A stretch of 64,000 bases of DNA. Source: Chitinophaga alhagiae (GTDB taxonomy: Bacteria > Bacteroidota > Bacteroidia > Chitinophagales > Chitinophagaceae). Below, piece after piece: positions 7,851 to 15,778 of the stretch (its first letter is position 1; every line of letters begins with the position of its first letter). Where the stretch lies: the NCBI RefSeq assembly GCF_003568665.1, contig NZ_QXMH01000002.1:496001-560000 (forward strand), read 5' to 3'. The notes under the pieces were generated by a model that saw only the letters and a list, made by a program, of their open reading frames with translations, was not told the origin of the DNA and ran no database searches. The position numbers and the translations under genes were made by a program.

Positions 7851-9079
7851 TACAGTTCTTTCCGTTTGAAGAACCAGTTGTCACGCAGGGAAAGGTGCAG
7901 CACCACGTTCAGGTAATTTTCCTTCACCAGTCCTTTTACGGCGCGGCCGCGCTGCCCGCCTTCCAGGCCAATGTAATACCGCAGGTGCCCCGTTCTGCTG
8001 GGCAGGGAAGCGCCGGCGGTAACGCCGAAGTCGCTCAGCGGCTCGCCCTTTACCCGCAGGTAACCGGTGGAGTAGTTCACGCCGGCCTGCAGGATCAGCC
8101 CCTCCATGCGCACGTTGAAATAATCCCGGTAAAAAGTGTACTCCATGCCGCCCGCGTATCTTTTGGCGGTGATGTATTGATAGTCTGATCTGTTCGGGTT
8201 CAGCCCCTGCCAGTTTTGCTGCCGGTAGTCCATGAGCCAGGCCAACTGCCCGTTGGAAATATGGATGCCCGCGCCCAGCTGTTCCGGCAGGGTATAATCC
8301 ACCGCCTTCCGTGTTTCTGTGTACAGTACGGTGCCGTCTGCCGCTTTCAGGGAAAAATCCTGCGAGTTGACCAGCTGGCTTTTCAGGCGGTAGGTAACGC
8401 CCGCGCCCAGCTGCCATTCTCCCACCTTGCCGTGGTATTGCAAACCGGTATTAAATTCAAAGCTGCGGTAAGCGTTGTTCACTTCCGAGTATACGTCTTC
8501 ACTGCTGCTGCCGCCGCCCAGGCTGTCTGTGGTAGACACCGGGCCAAACAGCAGGGCGGAAGAAACGCCGAGCGAAAAGTTTTTGGTGAGCTGCACGGCG
8601 TTGGAAAAATACAGGCGGTTAATGCCGCCGCTGCCTTCTACCGCGTTGCGGACGGATGAGCCGGTACCGTCTATGGTGCGGGTGTTCAGCAGCTTGTAGT
8701 CTACCCGGCTGTAAGGCATCAGCCCCAGGCTCATGCCCCAGCGTTTGTGGGCTTTGAAGCCCAGCGCAAATCTTTTGAAGCTGATGTCTCCCGCGGTTTG
8801 ATAGGAGGTGCTGGTATTGTATTGCACCGTTTTGCCGGCTACAGACGCTTCAAAGAAAAATGTTTCCATGGGCAGGCGGCTGTAGGAGGCGGGGTTCAGC
8901 TCGTTCAGGAAATTGTCTGAGCCGCGGGCAATGCCTGCGCTGCCCACGCCAAAACTGCGGCTGTAGTCTTTCTCTTCCAGGTCGCCGATGCCGAAGGCGG
9001 AGTAGAGGGAGTTCACGCCTTTTTGCGCCTGCGCCTGCAGGGTCAGCAAAAAAAGGCATCCGGTAATAAAAGATCGCAT
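7850..9079 (-). CDS. Outer-membrane beta-barrel protein (FadL/OmpP1-like)
   Basis: 409 residues with a signal peptide (MRSFITGCLFLLTLQAQAQ, cleavage near residue 19). The mature start KGVNSLYSAFGIGDLEEKDYSRSFGVGSAGIA and the ELNPASYS motif are typical of the Bacteroidota FadL/OMPP1-type or T9SS-associated barrel proteins, and the remainder alternates short hydrophobic strands ending in aromatic residues, as barrels do. The C-terminus is SLRDNWFFKRKEL. It starts 2 bp after the DUF4270 lipoprotein gene and is almost certainly co-transcribed with it, so both may be parts of one outer-membrane assembly. Substrate unknown. Confidence 0.8.
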   Translation of the reverse strand: MRSFITGCLFLLTLQAQAQKGVNSLYSAFGIGDLEEKDYSRSFGVGSAGIARGSDNFLNELNPASYSRLPMETFFFEASVAGKTVQYNTSTSYQTAGDISFKRFALGFKAHKRWGMSLGLMPYSRVDYKLLNTRTIDGTGSSVRNAVEGSGGINRLYFSNAVQLTKNFSLGVSSALLFGPVSTTDSLGGGSSSEDVYSEVNNAYRSFEFNTGLQYHGKVGEWQLGAGVTYRLKSQLVNSQDFSLKAADGTVLYTETRKAVDYTLPEQLGAGIHISNGQLAWLMDYRQQNWQGLNPNRSDYQYITAKRYAGGMEYTFYRDYFNVRMEGLILQAGVNYSTGYLRVKGEPLSDFGVTAGASLPSRTGHLRYYIGLEGGQRGRAVKGLVKENYLNVVLHLSLRDNWFFKRKEL

Positions 9080-9081
9080 GG

Positions 9082-10389
9082 CTATTGGTATAAGAGGTAA
9101 TAGATCTTTAACTGCGCGCGGTGCTGGCTGTTCTTTCCATCGCCCAGCACCAGCCGGTTGAACTGCGTGGCGTACTCGCCGGCCGGCGGGGACAGCAGCA
9201 GCCCGCGGTAGGTGTAGCTGTCCGCGTTCATCATGGATTTGCAGTAGATGGTCACATCGTACACGTAGCTGGTATTTTCAGGGTTCAGTTTGTCTGTGAC
9301 CAGGCTGCCGTATTGAGACATGCCCATGGCCGTCAGCAGCGTGTCTCCGTACGCCACCTGGTTTTTGTTGTCTGCCAGGCAAAGCGCCAGCCGCGGCGGC
9401 AGCGCTTCCCGTATGTAAGTGCCGCTCACGGGCCGCAGCACCAGCTCCGCCCGCTGGATGCGGCCGTACCTGCCCAGCTCCTGCAAGGCGGAAAGGGAAG
9501 GGAAGTCCATCCGGACGAGGGCGCCGCCCGGCGCCTGCAGGAAGGCGCGGTTGCCGGTGGCGGCGCTGGCAAGGCCGTTGCCCGGTTGCAGGCCTTCCAG
9601 CGGCGTGCCGTTGCGCTCCCGCTGTATGGCATTGAATTGCAGCTCCGGCGTGGTCATCAGAAAATCCAGGTACTTCTCTTCTTTTTCATGGGTAACCACG
9701 TGGTAATGCAGGCGTATATACAGGCTGCTGTCTGCCGCCGTGAAGCCGAACACCGCCGTGTTGCCGTTCCCTTTAACATAGAGGCCTTTGAAATATTCGC
9801 GGAAATAGTCTTCGGAAGAAACTTCGGTGGCCTTGTTCTTCAGCAGGCCAAACAGTTCCTGCCCCTTGGCGTCTGCCAGCCGCAGGTGCAGCAGGTTGCC
9901 CGCCGTTGGCGTGATAAGCACGGGCTGTGAGAACAGCGGGGTGCTGTTGTAGGGGAACTGCTGGTGGCTGAACAGGGCGGTGTAATTTTCAGGCAGTACC
10001 AGCGGCTGTTGCAGCTGGTATACCTGCAGGGTCTGCAGGGGCAGCGTATCGCCATAGGCATGCCCGTTGGGCCGCATCACCAGCTCTATGGAATCATATA
10101 CGGCATTGTCTTCCAGCGTGCGCTCCGAAGGCAATGCTACGCGGAAGTAACTGCCCGCGCTGATCTTCCCGAAATATGCATCTGTATACCCGCCGGCCAG
10201 CGCTATGCCGCTGCCGGAGGTGGCCATGGAATCAGGCTGCACGGTACGCATCTGTATCTCCAGCGTATCCAGCAGGGTATACTGCACATGGCCGCCGTCC
10301 GTTACGTTATCATAGGTAAAGCCCGCCTTGTCACACGCCGCCAGGCTGCACGCGGCCGCTACTCCCAGTAATATTTTCTGTACTTGCAT
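9082..10389 (-). CDS. DUF4270 family lipoprotein
   Basis: 435 residues. The signal peptide MQVQKILLGVAAACSLAAC places a lipobox LAAC with lipidated Cys19. The mature part shows the DUF4270 features: an N-terminal segment on 'DTLEIQMRTVQPDSMATSGSG', 'GGYTDAYFGKISAGSYFRVALPS', then repeated beta-rich stretches and a C-terminal NRLVLGDGKNSQHRAQLKIYYLLY. Proteins of this family are surface or periplasmic lipoproteins of unknown function, common in gliding Bacteroidota. First gene of a two-gene operon with the barrel protein. The opposite strand upstream has an imperfect -7 box (TATCATTG), so its promoter is uncertain. Confidence 0.85.
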   Translation of the reverse strand: MQVQKILLGVAAACSLAACDKAGFTYDNVTDGGHVQYTLLDTLEIQMRTVQPDSMATSGSGIALAGGYTDAYFGKISAGSYFRVALPSERTLEDNAVYDSIELVMRPNGHAYGDTLPLQTLQVYQLQQPLVLPENYTALFSHQQFPYNSTPLFSQPVLITPTAGNLLHLRLADAKGQELFGLLKNKATEVSSEDYFREYFKGLYVKGNGNTAVFGFTAADSSLYIRLHYHVVTHEKEEKYLDFLMTTPELQFNAIQRERNGTPLEGLQPGNGLASAATGNRAFLQAPGGALVRMDFPSLSALQELGRYGRIQRAELVLRPVSGTYIREALPPRLALCLADNKNQVAYGDTLLTAMGMSQYGSLVTDKLNPENTSYVYDVTIYCKSMMNADSYTYRGLLLSPPAGEYATQFNRLVLGDGKNSQHRAQLKIYYLLYQ

Positions 10390-10617
10390 AACGGCGCAAT
10401 GATAATCAGCCTGTACGGCCCGCGTACGGGTATTATGCCAGCGTGGAATATTTATCGATGAGTGCAGCCATACAACCGGCGGTTGCCATTTTAAGGCCGT
10501 TTACGGGCATTTTGCGGCAAAAGGATAAAACCCCGGTATTGGCAGATGAAAAGACCTTATTCATCCCCGTATGCCTCCTTTCCGTCTATTTTATAATACC
10601 TGTAACAGTTCCCCCGA

Positions 10618-10625
10618 TAATTTTG
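10618..10625 (+). promoter_or_regulatory. -7 box TAATTTTG for the kelch lipoprotein gene
   Basis: TAATTTTG matches TAnnTTTG and lies 24 bp before the ATG at 10649. It lies downstream of the in-frame ATG at 10571 and so supports the later start. The remaining 228 bp of the divergent gap show no other clear feature. Confidence 0.5.
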
Positions 10626-10648
10626 AAACCGTTAAAAAAAACAATTGT

Positions 10649-11665
10649 ATGCACATTGCAAGAAACTATGGATGGATACTGGTGGGCCTGCTGGCAGCTT
10701 GTTCCAAAAGCGATTCTACGGACGATGAGACCGGTAACTGGGTAGAGGTGTCGGAAATGAGCGGCAAGCCGCGTTCCGAAGCGGTGGCCTTTGCCATTGG
10801 TGATACGGCTTACATCGGCACCGGGTACGACGGGGAAAAATACCTGCGGGACTTCTGGAAGTACACCCCTTCCCGCGGCTGGAGCCAGGTGAACGATCTG
10901 CCCGCGGAGGCCGCCGTACGCGGCAGCGCCGCCGCTTTTGTGATCAATAACGTGGCCTATGTGGGTACCGGCTTTGATGGCCTGAACCGCCTGAACGACC
11001 TCTGGGCGTACTCCCCGGCTACCGGCAACTGGGCGCCCAAAGCCCCGCTGGCAGGCCCCAACCCGGCTATCAGCCTGGCCCGCAGGGATGCGGTGGGCTT
11101 TGCGCTGAAAGGCATGGGCTACATTGCCACCGGTAATGACGGCGGCGCGCTGAAAGACGTATGGCAGTATGACCCCGTGAAAGACGAGTGGAACGAGCGG
11201 CAGTCTTTCGGCGGCTCAAAACGTACGGAAGCCGTGGCTTTTGTGATAGCGGACAAGGCTTACATAGTGACCGGCACCAACAACGCGGAATACAAAAGTG
11301 ATTTTTACGTGTACGATGCGGACGAAGATAACTGGACAAAGAAAAGGGACGTGGCCAACCTGAGCGATGAAGACTATGACAACGACTATGATATTGTGCG
11401 CAGCAACGCCGTAGCGTTTGTAATGAACAACAAGGGCTACGTGGCCACCGGCACCAAGGGCGGCCTTTCCGCGCATACCTGGGAGTATGACCCTGTTGCC
11501 GACCAGTGGACCAAGCGGCGCGATTTTGAAGGCGTGGCCCGCACCGGCGCCTGCTCCTTTACCCTGGGCGGCAAGGGCTATGTATTGGCCGGCCGCACAT
11601 CCAGCCTGCCGCTGGATGATATTTACAGGTTTGAACCGGACCAGGAGTACAATGAAAATGATTAA
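10649..11665 (+). CDS. Kelch-repeat lipoprotein
   Basis: 338 residues from ATG 10649; this start gives the lipoprotein signal peptide MHIARNYGWILVGLLAAC with a lipobox LAAC, whereas the longer frame would bury it. The mature protein contains about six kelch units with the recurring pattern of variable strand, GY(I/V)xTG and a conserved Trp (for example AYIGTGYDG, AYVGTGFDG, GYIATGNDGG, AYIVTGTNN, GYVATGTKGG and GYVLAGRTS), which fold into a beta-propeller. Sited on the periplasmic or outer surface. It overlaps the next gene by 14 bp. Family members often sit beside DUF4270 proteins; the ligand is unknown. Confidence 0.9.
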   Translation: MHIARNYGWILVGLLAACSKSDSTDDETGNWVEVSEMSGKPRSEAVAFAIGDTAYIGTGYDGEKYLRDFWKYTPSRGWSQVNDLPAEAAVRGSAAAFVINNVAYVGTGFDGLNRLNDLWAYSPATGNWAPKAPLAGPNPAISLARRDAVGFALKGMGYIATGNDGGALKDVWQYDPVKDEWNERQSFGGSKRTEAVAFVIADKAYIVTGTNNAEYKSDFYVYDADEDNWTKKRDVANLSDEDYDNDYDIVRSNAVAFVMNNKGYVATGTKGGLSAHTWEYDPVADQWTKRRDFEGVARTGACSFTLGGKGYVLAGRTSSLPLDDIYRFEPDQEYNEND

Positions 11666-11972
11666 ACGATTCCATCGCCTGGTGTTGTTCACCGTGCCGC
11701 CGGCAGCACTGTTCTTTTCCTGCCGGGAAAAAGCAGACACGCTGCGGCTGGCACCGGTGCGCACCGGCAATAGCTGGGGCTACCACATCCAGCACAACGG
11801 GCGGCCGTTCATTTACCAGGTAGAAATTCCGGCGGTAGCCGGGCATCATCCATTCAGCAGTAAAGAAGAGGCCATGCGGGTAGGCCGCCTGGTATTGCAC
11901 AAGCTGCGGCACGGCCAGTCTCCCGCCGTAAGCCTGCGCGAGCTGGACAGCCTCAACGTCCGGCCCCGTTAA
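11652..11972 (+). CDS. DUF4907 family protein
   Basis: 106 residues. The ATG at 11652 lies inside the kelch gene and gives a hydrophobic N-terminus (RLVLFTVPPAALFFSC) that reads as a lipoprotein signal peptide with Cys24. The mature part includes NSWGYHIQHNGRPFIYQ, IPAVAGHHPFSSKEEAMRVGRLVLHKLRHGQSPAVSLREL, the hallmark of DUF4907. Overlap with the kelch gene implies coupled translation. Function unknown; the two are regularly found together in Bacteroidota, so they are likely to work as a pair at the envelope. Confidence 0.85.
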   Translation: MKMIKRFHRLVLFTVPPAALFFSCREKADTLRLAPVRTGNSWGYHIQHNGRPFIYQVEIPAVAGHHPFSSKEEAMRVGRLVLHKLRHGQSPAVSLRELDSLNVRPR

Positions 11973-11973
11973 C

Positions 11974-12023
11974 TTTAACACTTAGTTAAGACCCATGCCC
12001 GGTGTTTTAACACTTGCTTAAGA
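11974..12023 (+). promoter_or_regulatory. Paired 18-bp direct repeat upstream of the LytS/LytTR operon
   Basis: TTTAACACTTAGTTAAGA (11974-11991) recurs as TTTAACACTTGCTTAAGA (12006-12023): 16 of 18 bases match and the step is 32 bp, about three helical turns. LytTR-type regulators bind pairs of short direct repeats and such a regulator is encoded just downstream, so autoregulation is plausible. The match to published LytTR half-sites is only partial. Confidence 0.45.
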
Positions 12024-12058
12024 GTATTGTGATGTATGTTTAACGCCGATTAACACCT

Positions 12059-13513
12059 ATGGTCAGCATCAGGAACATATTCAGGAACAGGCTTGTGATC
12101 ATCTCTATGCATATTGTTGCGTGGACGTGCATTTTCCTCTTTCCTTTCTTTGCTTACCGCATACAGGTGGCAGACCGGTCTTTCTTCATCAAGGAGGCCA
12201 TCAACACCTTGTTCCTGGTAGGGTTGTTCTACCTCAACGTGTACGTGCTGATACCAAAGTTCTTCACGCTCAAGCGCATCGGCATTTACATTGCATGCGT
12301 GCTGGGGCTGATCATTTTTATTGCGATACAACAGGCGGTGGTAGAGTACCGGTTCATGACCGCCATCATGGACCGGCCGCCTTTTTTTATAGCCGCCGGT
12401 GATTCTTCTTTTATGCCGGAACACCCGTTTGAAATACCGGTGCCGGAAGGAGAAGACAGTGCTGTGATGCCAACGCTGGCCGTTGGCGTTACCGGCATGG
12501 CGGCGGCTACCAATGTAATATACCGCGGAGAGGATGGCCCCGGCCCGGCCATGGCGCTCCGTACCCGCCATGGAGACGTGGTGGTGGCCGGCGGAACGCA
12601 GATGATGGCGTTCCGGGACAGCATGTTGCGGAAAAACCCGGTACACTGGCGCAAACGCCTGTTCCGCACCTGGCGCGCCCAGGGAGCGGTGATAGACAGC
12701 GGCGTACGTATAAAGGCCTTCCCGCCCGCGTTTGCGGAGACCATCCCGGCAAGGCCCTTTCATGACGGGGTGTTCATGATGCATTTTTTCTTCCCGGAAA
12801 TGCTCCGCAAGTCAGGCACGTTTGCCCTGCTGATGCTGTTCATGAGCGGCTTTATAAAAATTGCCATGGAATGGTTCAAAAGCGAAAAGCAGCGGGAGGC
12901 ATTGAAAGTGGCCAACCTGAACGCGGAGCTGAAGTTCCTCAAGTCTCAGATCAACCCGCACTTCCTCTTCAACAGTCTCAACACCATCTATTCCCTGGCC
13001 CACCGCCGCTCCCCTGAAACAGAGCACGCCCTTGTAAAGCTCTCTACCATTATGCGGTACATGATCTACCAGAGCAACGAAGACAAGGTGCCCCTGCAAA
13101 CGGAACTGCGGTACCTGCAGGACTATATAGACATACAGCGCCTGCGCATGGCGCGCAACATACCCGTTGAAGTAACGGTAGAAGGGGAAGACGGCGCGGA
13201 CCTGGAGATAGCGCCCATGCTGCTGATCCCCTTCGTGGAAAACGCTTTCAAACACGGCATCAGTTACAAGGAGCCGTCTTACATACATATACGCATGCAC
13301 ATCGGGAAAGATGGCATATTTCAGCTGGTGGTACGCAACCGCCTGTTCCGCCAGCGCATGGCGGAAAAAGGCGGCGTAGGCCTCAACAATGCGCTGAAAC
13401 GCCTGAGCCTGCTGTATGCGGATGCACATACAATAACTGTCAGAGAGCATGGAGAAGAATTTATTGCTGACCTTAAAATTGCACTGAAACATGATGAAGT
13501 GTTTAGCGCTTGA
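12059..13513 (+). CDS. LytS-type membrane sensor histidine kinase
   Basis: 484 residues. Hydrophobic helices lie at about 12-33, 48-66 and 76-100, followed by an extracytoplasmic stretch of about 140 residues and a further helix at about 255-275. The cytoplasmic part has the His_kinase (PF06580) box LKSQINPHFLFNSLNTIY with phosphoacceptor His301, and a GHKL ATPase with PMLLIPFVENAFKHG and GVGLNNALKRLSLLY. It overlaps the response regulator gene by 23 bp, so both are made together. It likely senses an envelope or extracellular cue. The long loop between helices is not a known sensor domain. Confidence 0.93.
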   Translation: MVSIRNIFRNRLVIISMHIVAWTCIFLFPFFAYRIQVADRSFFIKEAINTLFLVGLFYLNVYVLIPKFFTLKRIGIYIACVLGLIIFIAIQQAVVEYRFMTAIMDRPPFFIAAGDSSFMPEHPFEIPVPEGEDSAVMPTLAVGVTGMAAATNVIYRGEDGPGPAMALRTRHGDVVVAGGTQMMAFRDSMLRKNPVHWRKRLFRTWRAQGAVIDSGVRIKAFPPAFAETIPARPFHDGVFMMHFFFPEMLRKSGTFALLMLFMSGFIKIAMEWFKSEKQREALKVANLNAELKFLKSQINPHFLFNSLNTIYSLAHRRSPETEHALVKLSTIMRYMIYQSNEDKVPLQTELRYLQDYIDIQRLRMARNIPVEVTVEGEDGADLEIAPMLLIPFVENAFKHGISYKEPSYIHIRMHIGKDGIFQLVVRNRLFRQRMAEKGGVGLNNALKRLSLLYADAHTITVREHGEEFIADLKIALKHDEVFSA

Positions 13514-14183
13514 TGATGAACCGCTCGCGTTGGAGATCATCGAGGATTTTGTTGCAAAGGCGCCTTTTCCCATGCAGGTAAAAACATTCGAGAACGCCGC
13601 CCTGGCCCTACGCTACTTGCAGGAAGAACCGGTAGACCTGTTGTTCCTGGACATTAAAATGCCTGACATTACAGGCATCCAGTTCCTGAAATCACTAAAA
13701 CACCCGCCGCTGGTGATATTCACCACCGCCTATGAAGAGTACGCCATGGACGGTTTCAACCTGGACGTGGTGGATTACCTGCTCAAACCCATCCCCTTTG
13801 AGCGTTTCCTGAAAGCGGTCACCAAGGCGCAGGAGTACCAGCAGGTATCCCAGCCCAAAAGCATGGAGTACGATTATATTTTTGTAAAAACAGAGTACAA
13901 GATCATCAAGATCAACCTGGAAGACATCCTGTACATAGAAGCATTGAAAGATTATATCAAGATCTATACGCACAACCAGCCCGTGCTCACCCTGAAGAGC
14001 CTGAAGGCTTTTGAAAGCCGCCTGCCGAAAGACAAGTTCATGCGCGTACACCGCTCTTACCTGGTAGCCATGAACAAGATCAATTCCGTAGAGCGCAACA
14101 CCGTGATGATAGCCAACCAGAGCATTCCCATCAGCGAAGGGTACCGGGACAAGTTCTATGATGTGATCACCAAGTATTCATAA
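13491..14183 (+). CDS. LytTR-family response regulator
   Basis: 230 residues. Receiver domain 1-120 with the acidic pocket ALDDE, phospho-acceptor Asp54 in LLFLDIKMP, and the TTAYEEYA and YLLKP switch motifs. LytTR DNA-binding domain about 130-230 (YDYIFVKTEYKIIKINLEDILYIEALKDYIKIYT, FMRVHRSYLVA). The ATG at 13491 and the next codon, also ATG, are both possible starts. Partner of the overlapping LytS-like kinase. The neighbouring DUF4270, barrel, kelch and DUF4907 genes are reasonable candidate targets. Confidence 0.95.
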   Translation: MMKCLALDDEPLALEIIEDFVAKAPFPMQVKTFENAALALRYLQEEPVDLLFLDIKMPDITGIQFLKSLKHPPLVIFTTAYEEYAMDGFNLDVVDYLLKPIPFERFLKAVTKAQEYQQVSQPKSMEYDYIFVKTEYKIIKINLEDILYIEALKDYIKIYTHNQPVLTLKSLKAFESRLPKDKFMRVHRSYLVAMNKINSVERNTVMIANQSIPISEGYRDKFYDVITKYS

Positions 14184-14224
14184 ACAACAGCAGCAAGGAG
14201 TACGGAACGAAAGGATCGAAATAT

Positions 14225-14259
14225 AACAAGGCCGGCCATTTCTTGTGGCCGGCCTTGTT
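14225..14259. terminator. Bidirectional terminator
   Basis: AACAAGGCCGGCCA (14225-14238) is perfectly complementary to TGGCCGGCCTTGTT (14246-14259) with a seven-base loop. It lies between the convergent response-regulator and cysteine desulfurase genes and can serve both. Confidence 0.8.
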
Positions 14260-14277
14260 TATGTAGAGGGCTATTGA

Positions 14278-15405
14278 TCAGATCAGTTCTTTCAGCTTCG
14301 CTACCACCTTGTCTACTTCCGCTTTGGTATTATGCCGGGAGAAGGAGAAGCGTACGGCTACCTTGTTGGGATCGTTGTTGATGGCGCGGATCACGTGAGA
14401 GCCGGCGTCTGCGCCGGAGGTACACGCGCTGCCGCCGCTGGCGCAAATGCCGTTGATGTCCAGGTTGAAGAGCAGCATTTCGCTTTTTTCAGATTTCGGG
14501 AAAGAAGCGTTCAGCACGGTGTACAGGCTGCGGCCAAACAGGTCGCCATTAAAGCTCACGGCAGGGATGTGTTCCTGCAGCTGCGCGGCCATGTACATGC
14601 GCAGGTCATTGATGTAACGGCTGTGCTCCTCATGATGTTCCGTAGCCAGCTCCAGCGCTTTGGCAAAACCCACAATGCCGTAGAGGTTTTCCGTGCCGGC
14701 GCGCATGTTGCGCTCCTGGGAGCCGCCATGCACGTAAGGCGTGATCTTCACGTTCTCGTTGATGTAGAGGATGCCCACGCCTTTGGGGCCGTGGAACTTG
14801 TGGCCGGCGCCGTTGATGAAATGGACCGGCGTATTGCGGAGGTCAAAGGGATAGTGCCCTACGGTCTGTACGGTGTCTGAATGGAAAATGGCATCGTACT
14901 CCTTGCAGAGGTTGCCCACGGCAAAGAGGTCCAGCAGGTTGCCGATCTCATTGTTGGCGTGCATGAGCGATACCAGGCATCTTTCTTTGGAGCCTGCCAG
15001 CAGGGCGCGCAGGTCATCCATGTCTACATGCCCGTTGGGCAGCAGCTTTACCCAGGAGAGTTTGATCTCTTCCTTGCAATGCATGTGCTCTACGGTGTGC
15101 AGGGTGGCATGGTGCTCAATAGGGGAGCTGATGATGTGGCGGCAGCCCAGGTCACGGATGGCGGCGTGAATAGCTGTGTTGCTGCTTTCCGTGCCACCGG
15201 AGGTGAAGAAGATCTCGCCAGGGTGGGCGTTCAGTACCTTTGCCACTGTTTTGCGCGCGCTTTCTATGCCCAAACGGGATTCGCGGCCATATGAGTAAAT
15301 AGAGGACGGGTTGCCGAACTTGTCGGTCAGGTAAGGCAGCATGGCGTCCAGCACTGCTTTATCAAGCGCGGTGGTGGCCGCATTGTCAAAATAGATACGT
15401 TCCAA
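14278..15405 (-). CDS. Cysteine desulfurase (NifS/IscS family)
   Basis: 375 residues from the TTG at 15405, giving the family start MERIYFDNAATTALD. A longer frame begins at a TTG at 15444, but a -7 box covers that position, so it cannot be on the transcript. PLP enzyme that removes sulfur from L-cysteine for Fe-S clusters and thio-cofactors. PLP lysine Lys203 in GAGHKFHGPKG; persulfide cysteine Cys328 in ASGGSACTSG, the short-loop form of group II or NifS-like enzymes; TSGGTESSN binds the phosphate. No isc/suf scaffold genes adjoin it. Confidence 0.93.
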   Translation of the reverse strand: MERIYFDNAATTALDKAVLDAMLPYLTDKFGNPSSIYSYGRESRLGIESARKTVAKVLNAHPGEIFFTSGGTESSNTAIHAAIRDLGCRHIISSPIEHHATLHTVEHMHCKEEIKLSWVKLLPNGHVDMDDLRALLAGSKERCLVSLMHANNEIGNLLDLFAVGNLCKEYDAIFHSDTVQTVGHYPFDLRNTPVHFINGAGHKFHGPKGVGILYINENVKITPYVHGGSQERNMRAGTENLYGIVGFAKALELATEHHEEHSRYINDLRMYMAAQLQEHIPAVSFNGDLFGRSLYTVLNASFPKSEKSEMLLFNLDINGICASGGSACTSGADAGSHVIRAINNDPNKVAVRFSFSRHNTKAEVDKVVAKLKELI

Positions 15406-15441
15406 GATCGTGGTGGTTTGGTTTTTGATATAAAAGCGGCA

Positions 15442-15449
15442 CAAATTTA
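15442..15449 (-). promoter_or_regulatory. -7 box TAAATTTG for the cysteine desulfurase gene
   Basis: The minus strand reads TAAATTTG, a full match to TAnnTTTG, 36 bp before the preferred TTG start. TTG triplets occur 11-16 bp upstream, closer than the usual spacing. Confidence 0.55.
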
Positions 15450-15615
15450 CGGAAAAGCCGCAACAAAACAGGAGGCCCGCTGCGGAAGCTGATGCGCCTG
15501 CAAAAAAGGCGGCGCGGGGGGGGATCTGGTCAATGCCGGCACGGCAAATGAGTTTGCGGCAACTGCATGTCTTGCCACAGGCTGCGGTTCTTTCAACGCA
15601 GTTTTACATCATTAT

Positions 15616-15713
15616 GGTACTATTTTAACACTTCCCATTTTTTCTTCTCCTTCGCTTCTCGTTCGCTTCACGTTCGCTTGAGGTTCGGTTGAGCATACTG
15701 TTAATATAGTATC
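15616..15713. repeat. Small intergenic repeat element: inverted ends around 11-bp tandem units
   Basis: The 15-bp left end GGTACTATTTTAACA (15616-15630) matches the reverse complement of the right end TGTTAATATAGTATC (15699-15713) at 13 of 15 positions. Between them lies a run of four 11-bp units of the form cGTTCGCTTca (about 15649-15693: CCTTCGCTTCT, CGTTCGCTTCA, CGTTCGCTTGA, GGTTCGGTTGA). It carries no gene. The structure resembles a short non-autonomous repetitive element. The 85 bp before it, up to 15530, show no feature. Confidence 0.65.
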
Positions 15714-15716
15714 ACT

Positions 15717-15764
15717 AAAAAAGGCCCGGCCCCGAAGTAGGTTACTTCAGGGCCGGGCCTTTAA
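15717..15764. terminator. Very strong bidirectional hairpin terminator (glmM)
   Basis: AAAGGCCCGGCCC and GGGCCGGGCCTTT form a 13-bp stem that continues, after a C/A mismatch, into GAAGTA-GGT-TACTTC. On the minus strand it is followed by a T-run and lies 15 bp after the glmM stop codon. Confidence 0.85.
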
Positions 15765-15778
15765 AAGCTGTATCGAAG

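Noticed and set aside
10571..10648. Upstream start of the kelch lipoprotein
   Set aside because: It lies before the -7 box at 10618 and would bury the lipoprotein signal peptide.
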